Of a stretch of DNA of 64,000 nucleotides, positions 60,621 through 64,000 are shown one piece after another. Each line of letters starts with the position of its first letter. Position 1 is the first letter of the stretch. The stretch is from Glandiceps talaboti (Eukaryota; Hemichordata; Enteropneusta; Spengelidae). The stretch covers positions 19,865,126 through 19,929,125 of the forward strand of contig NC_135562.1 of assembly GCF_964340395.1 (NCBI RefSeq), read 5' to 3'. The notes under the pieces were generated by a model, which saw nothing but the letters and a program-made list of their open reading frames with translations, was not told where the DNA came from and did not search any database. The translations under genes were made by a program, and so were the position numbers.

Positions 60621-60846
60621 GCAGACCTGAAGTACATGTATACTTATAGTATCTGTCGGTGCAAACGACCTCAAAAGCAAGTATACTTTACATCGTCTAG
60701 GCGGGAACGAAGAACACAGTCACTCTCATCGACGTCTTCTTCGTTCTTGACAAATACCAAATTGAACAGACTACTGGCGCCAAAGAAACAACAATTCGAA
60801 ATGGAAACAGTTCCACAGGAGTTGAAGACACAACATGCTGACTACT
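60621..60846 (+). CDS. neuropeptide GPCR, exon 4 (helix 8 and cytoplasmic tail)
   Basis: The acceptor is TTTATTACCAG; phase 0 continues NDGFR|ADLKYMYTYSICRCKRP, an amphipathic helix 8 with Cys369 and Cys371 as likely palmitoylation sites. The tail is Ser/Thr/Arg-rich (SSRRERRTQSLSSTSSS), probable kinase and arrestin sites, then FLTNTKLNRLL and VPQELKTQHADY. The exon ends T|GTAGGT with one leftover base. This exon matters because exon 3 spliced directly to the last exon would shift the frame, whereas with it the long frame of exon 5 is restored. A second possible donor lies 4 nt downstream (TAG|GTCTTA). Confidence 0.8.
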
Positions 60847-61237
60847 GTAGGTCTTACTTTTTTTATACAGCTATGTCTATTTTTCCAAACGTTGATTATC
60901 TCTGACATTTAAGTAATTATTATTTGAATTGTTTTGTGGGACTAATAACAGCCCAACGGCAATAACAGCATTCATGACTTGAAAGTAGATTGAGTCGATA
61001 TGTTGCCTGTATATTTCCTGAATGCATATTTTGTTCTACACCTGTTTCCTAAGCATTTGGCAATCGTAGTGCATAATCTGCCTTTCAATTAACCTTGACA
61101 GTTTTTATGCTGGTATCCCATCCTGTACAGTGATCACACGTCATAGTTGTTAGTACCAAAAGGGAAATCAACTCTAAGCTTATAACAAACATTATACTGT
61201 TTATTCATAGTTGAACAAATGGAAAGAAATCTGTTCA

Positions 61238-61240
<3 letters not shown>

Positions 61241-61291
<51 letters not shown>

Positions 61292-61300
61292 CATTTAGTG

Positions 61301-61361
<61 letters not shown>
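61241..61361. repeat. (TA)n tracts
   Basis: 61241-61287 and 61305-61361, separated by GAAACATTTAGTGAACA; they directly abut the Penelope-like copy B. Confidence 0.97.
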
Positions 61362-61442
61362 CCACATAAAAGTGCTCAATACGGTTAGTAGAGCGAATTA
61401 TATACAGGTTTTGAAAATATGAACAAAATTACATGCTATTGA

Positions 61443-61489
61443 CCCTACAGAACTGTTTCGTGAGGTGTGTATTCCTCACTCATCAGGGG
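61443..61489 (-). ncRNA. hammerhead ribozyme motif (Penelope-like B, inverted end)
   Basis: The minus strand has CTGATGA, stem II GTGAGG/CCTCAC with loop AATACACA, GAAAC, stem III ACAG/CTGT with TT loop, cleavage triplet GTA and GGG pairing with CCC. The stem II loop differs from copy A, while all catalytic bases and stems are kept. Confidence 0.85.
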
Positions 61490-62569
61490 TAGAATGGAAT
61501 ATAGTATCTTCGTTTCCTATACTGAGGACACTGAGAGGATCAAGAAAGAGATTTGCTATATATTCAAGGAGTATGGGCTGAACATCACCATCGAAGCCAA
61601 TAAGAACGTAGTCAACTTCCTCGACGTTACATTTAACCTCGCCGAGAAAACCTACAGCCCATATACAAAACCGAACGCAACCTTGCAATATGTCCATCGA
61701 GAGAGCAACCATCCCCCTAATATTATTAAAAACATACCAGCGGGGGGGGGGGGGGGTAAATAGACGCCTGTCATCTATATCATCAGACAAGCAGTCATTC
61801 GATCAAGCCGCACCTCAGTACCAGAAAGCATTACACGAAAGCGGATATAAATACAAACTTGAATATAAGCCCCCCCCCCCCCCCAACTATAGGTAGGAAG
61901 AATAGGCCACGGCATAATATTTTATGGTATAACCCACCTTTCAGCAAGAGTGTCTCCACTAATATTGGTAAAAGATTCCTCGCCCTGGTAGACAAGTGCT
62001 TTCCACAAGGGAACAACCTCAGGAAAATCTTCAATCGTAACACAATTAAAATTAGTTACAGTTGTGTAACTAATACTAAACGTCTCATCGACAACCACAA
62101 TAAAACACAACTGTCTACCCAGAACGGCTGTAAAAACGAGAATACTAAATTAACTGTCGCGTGAAAGACACATGCCCCCTGGACGGGAAATGTTTACAAA
62201 ACAGCGTGGTATACCAGGCAACAGTTCAGCGCAAAGACACCAATATCCGCGAAACGTATGTCGGACTTACTGAAAACGAGTTCAAGACACGGTACAGGAA
62301 CCACACAGCTTCATTCCGCAACAATTTGTCAAGAAACTCAACAGAACTAAGTAAGTATGTATGGTTTCTTAAGGATAAAGAAATTGGTTACGACATCACG
62401 TGGAAAATCATCGCGCGCGCGCGCGACCGTACAACAGCTCCAGTCAGAGATGTAATCTCTGCATAACTGAAAAGACATAAATCATTATTGCAGGTAGATA
62501 TTCCCTGTTAGGAACATTAGAATAATAGAATTTAACGGTAAGGAAACGCAGATACTATATTCCATTCTA

Positions 62570-62606
62570 CCCCTGATGAGTGAGGAATAAACACCTCACG
62601 AAACAG
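62570..62606 (+). ncRNA. hammerhead ribozyme remnant (Penelope-like B, 3' end)
   Basis: CTGATGA at 62573-62579, stem II GTGAGG/CCTCAC and GAAAC are intact. After ACAGTT, however, the sequence reads CAGGTAATT: stem III and the GTA cleavage triplet are deleted. It should not cleave. Confidence 0.75.
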
Positions 62607-62640
62607 TTCAGGTAATTTTGTTCATATTTTCAAAACCTGT

Positions 62641-62762
<122 letters not shown>

Positions 62763-62771
62763 TAACATATA

Positions 62772-62855
62772 TACTTAACTTTCACTTATATTTCTCTATG
62801 CTAGATTATATATATACACAATCTAGCATAGAGAAATATAAGTGAAAGTTAAGTA
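62772..62855. repeat. perfect inverted repeat with 36-bp arms
   Basis: Arms 62772-62807 and 62820-62855 are exact complements (TACTTAACTTTCACTTATAT and on) around a 12-bp TATA-rich loop. It lies directly behind the (TA)n tract, 310 bp before GPCR exon 5. Confidence 0.95.
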
Positions 62856-63166
62856 TTTCTTTCCATTTCATATGATCACACTGCTAGATTTAATGATTGC
62901 CCCAAGACATAGAGGGGTTGGAAAAAAGACAGCGGTCCTGTGATAGTGAGCAGTTAGTATCTTGTAACCAGTGGAAGCATATCATAAAAGGGTCAATATC
63001 GGAACATTTTCTCACAGATGTTGTGTTTTGATCAAAAGTAATGTAAATTGGGATAACAGAGTGAAAGGAGCGGGCTGCCAGACAGTTTAAGAGGGATAAT
63101 ATGATGCCTAAGTCTTAGTAATGGTCTCATTAATTTATTTCTCTCTCGTTTTTTTATTTCACAGAG

Positions 63167-63300
63167 ACATCAAGAAATCCTGTTTACACTGGTTTGTAAA
63201 TCCACTACAGGGACATGCTACTGTTAATGGAACACCACATACAACGTCAACATTAACACAAAGTATTTACGGCGTTAGAGACAAGTTCATGAGAATATAA
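63167..63300 (+). CDS. neuropeptide GPCR, exon 5 (C-terminus)
   Basis: With the single T from exon 4, the frame reads (Y)IKKSCLHWFVNPLQGHATVN, GTPHTTSTLTQSIYGVRDKF, MRI and TAA at 63298-63300. The acceptor used is CACAGAG|ACATC. If the usual CACAG|AGACATC is taken with the downstream donor of exon 4, the junction becomes CRDIKKSC, also in frame; the two choices differ by two residues. The other two frames stop within 11-21 codons. The tail is short and Thr-rich. The total protein is 476 aa in the first model, normal for this receptor class with a somewhat long tail. Confidence 0.78.
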
Positions 63301-63630
63301 GTATTGTAGTATTTTGAGTTTCTAAAGTTCCAGAGGCTTGAGTTTAGCTATCTATCAAAGATTACAAATAACAGGATACTAGTATGCTCTTTTCAGCTGT
63401 GTGTCAGAGTTTCAAGTATACCGTCTGCAGCTGTGTGTGTCAGAGTTTTTTACAAAGTCGATAATGTCTGTACCTGATTAAAGTGACGTCACATTCAAAA
63501 TCATATAATTTATGTAATTATGTGCTTTTTGTCAATCATCAGACAGCTGTTAAGAGATATACACGTGTCAAAAAAAATGATCGAATGCTACTTATTGCCA
63601 TATCCGTTGCCATGGTAGTCACACATCAAC

Positions 63631-63636
63631 AATAAA
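63631..63636 (+). terminator. candidate polyadenylation signal of the GPCR
   Basis: AATAAA, 330 nt after the stop codon; the first canonical hexamer downstream that I see. Use is unproven. Confidence 0.45.
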
Positions 63637-63786
63637 ATTCACAGAACTTTGACAGATACATTACAAATGTAAGCCATTACTGAGCAGGAAATTAAATATA
63701 AAAGAGCTTGGTAATATATCAAATTATTTTACATGTTTAGTTCTGACTCAGAATCTTCATGATACTCGGATCCTCTTTGTGTGCGG

Positions 63787-63787
<1 letters not shown>

Positions 63788-63875
<88 letters not shown>
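63788..63875. repeat. (TA)n tract
   Basis: Perfect TA repeat 3' of the GPCR gene; no Penelope-like sequence adjoins it within the window. Confidence 0.97.
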
Positions 63876-63877
<2 letters not shown>

Positions 63878-64000
63878 TGCGCCTGTAAGGTATGCCATGT
63901 TGGGCGCCCTCATGGATCGGTCAGTCCTCTTAAAGATCGACACCATTGAGGGCGGAGTGACATGACGCATTTTACAGCGTATTTGTAAAATGAAGATTTT

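Larger units (their letters stand above)
61362..62640 (+). mobile_element. Penelope-like element copy B (disrupted)
   Basis: It begins with an inverted piece of the element terminus (61362-61528, carrying a minus-strand hammerhead motif). It then continues plus-strand with more of the RT than copy A: TERIKKEICYIFKEYGLNIT, ANKNVVNFLDVTFNL, YVHRESNHPPNIIKNIPAG, the Cys-rich linker and the GIY-YIG endonuclease (YVGLTENEFKTRYRNH). Breaks are a run of 15 G at 61742-61756, 14 C at 61871-61884, a loss in the linker near 62150 removing a Cys, and a CGCG expansion at 62411-62424. A deletion after the endonuclease removes its last 50 or so codons. It is inactive, about 95% identical to copy A by eye, and lies in GPCR intron 4. 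Confidence 0.9.

Noticed and set aside
63165-63225. Short receptor tail RHQEILFTLVC made by splicing exon 3 directly to the last exon
   Set aside because: It lacks helix 8 features, while inclusion of 60621-60846 keeps a longer frame with normal features.

Overview
The window is AT-rich eukaryotic DNA, almost certainly from a marine invertebrate animal. The evidence is GT-AG introns of up to about 12 kb, a class A neuropeptide receptor, invertebrate-type transposable elements (Penelope-like, CR1/L2-like and Rex1-like LINEs, a tRNA-derived SINE, Crypton-, ZSWIM- and DUF6589-like genes) and dense micro- and minisatellites. No prokaryotic, organellar or CRISPR feature is present. The exact phylum cannot be settled from the sequence alone.

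Left part (1-13 kb): a (TCTA)n array is followed, mostly on the minus strand, by decayed mobile-element genes: a Crypton-type recombinase joined to a ZSWIM-like fragment at 1.9-3.2 kb and a DUF6589-type gene at 4.0-5.4 kb. Two tandem arrays come next. Remnants of two metabolic genes then appear on the minus strand: one aldehyde dehydrogenase exon (9.2-9.4 kb) and the last three exons of a cytosolic sulfotransferase (10.0-12.8 kb). Both carry frame lesions.

Middle part (14-30 kb): this is a plus-strand mobile-element graveyard. It holds a 60-bp minisatellite with a duplicated exon inside it, a broken gene with a tyrosine-recombinase-like C-terminus, a PHD finger with a stop codon, and a direct segmental duplication (18.4-19.8 kb versus 22.9-24.1 kb). 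One duplicate contains a 180-bp MITE and the other keeps the empty site. LINE fragments and a spliced mobile-element gene with a conserved CLWC motif (26.0-28.2 kb) follow.

Right part (35-63.3 kb): the one clear host gene is a five-exon neuropeptide GPCR on the plus strand, 476 aa in the preferred model, spread over 28 kb. Its introns have collected a CR1-like LINE, a SINE, a rearranged Rex1-like LINE, tandem arrays and two Penelope-like insertions. One Penelope insertion is a nearly perfect 0.84-kb inverted pair in intron 1; the other is in intron 4. Their ends carry hammerhead ribozyme motifs, three with all core parts and one broken, and they abut long (TA)n tracts. A decayed copy of the TM6 exon lies just upstream of the functional TM6 exon.

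The genes do not form a pathway or operon. The functional unit is the receptor; the rest is a record of insertion, duplication and decay.
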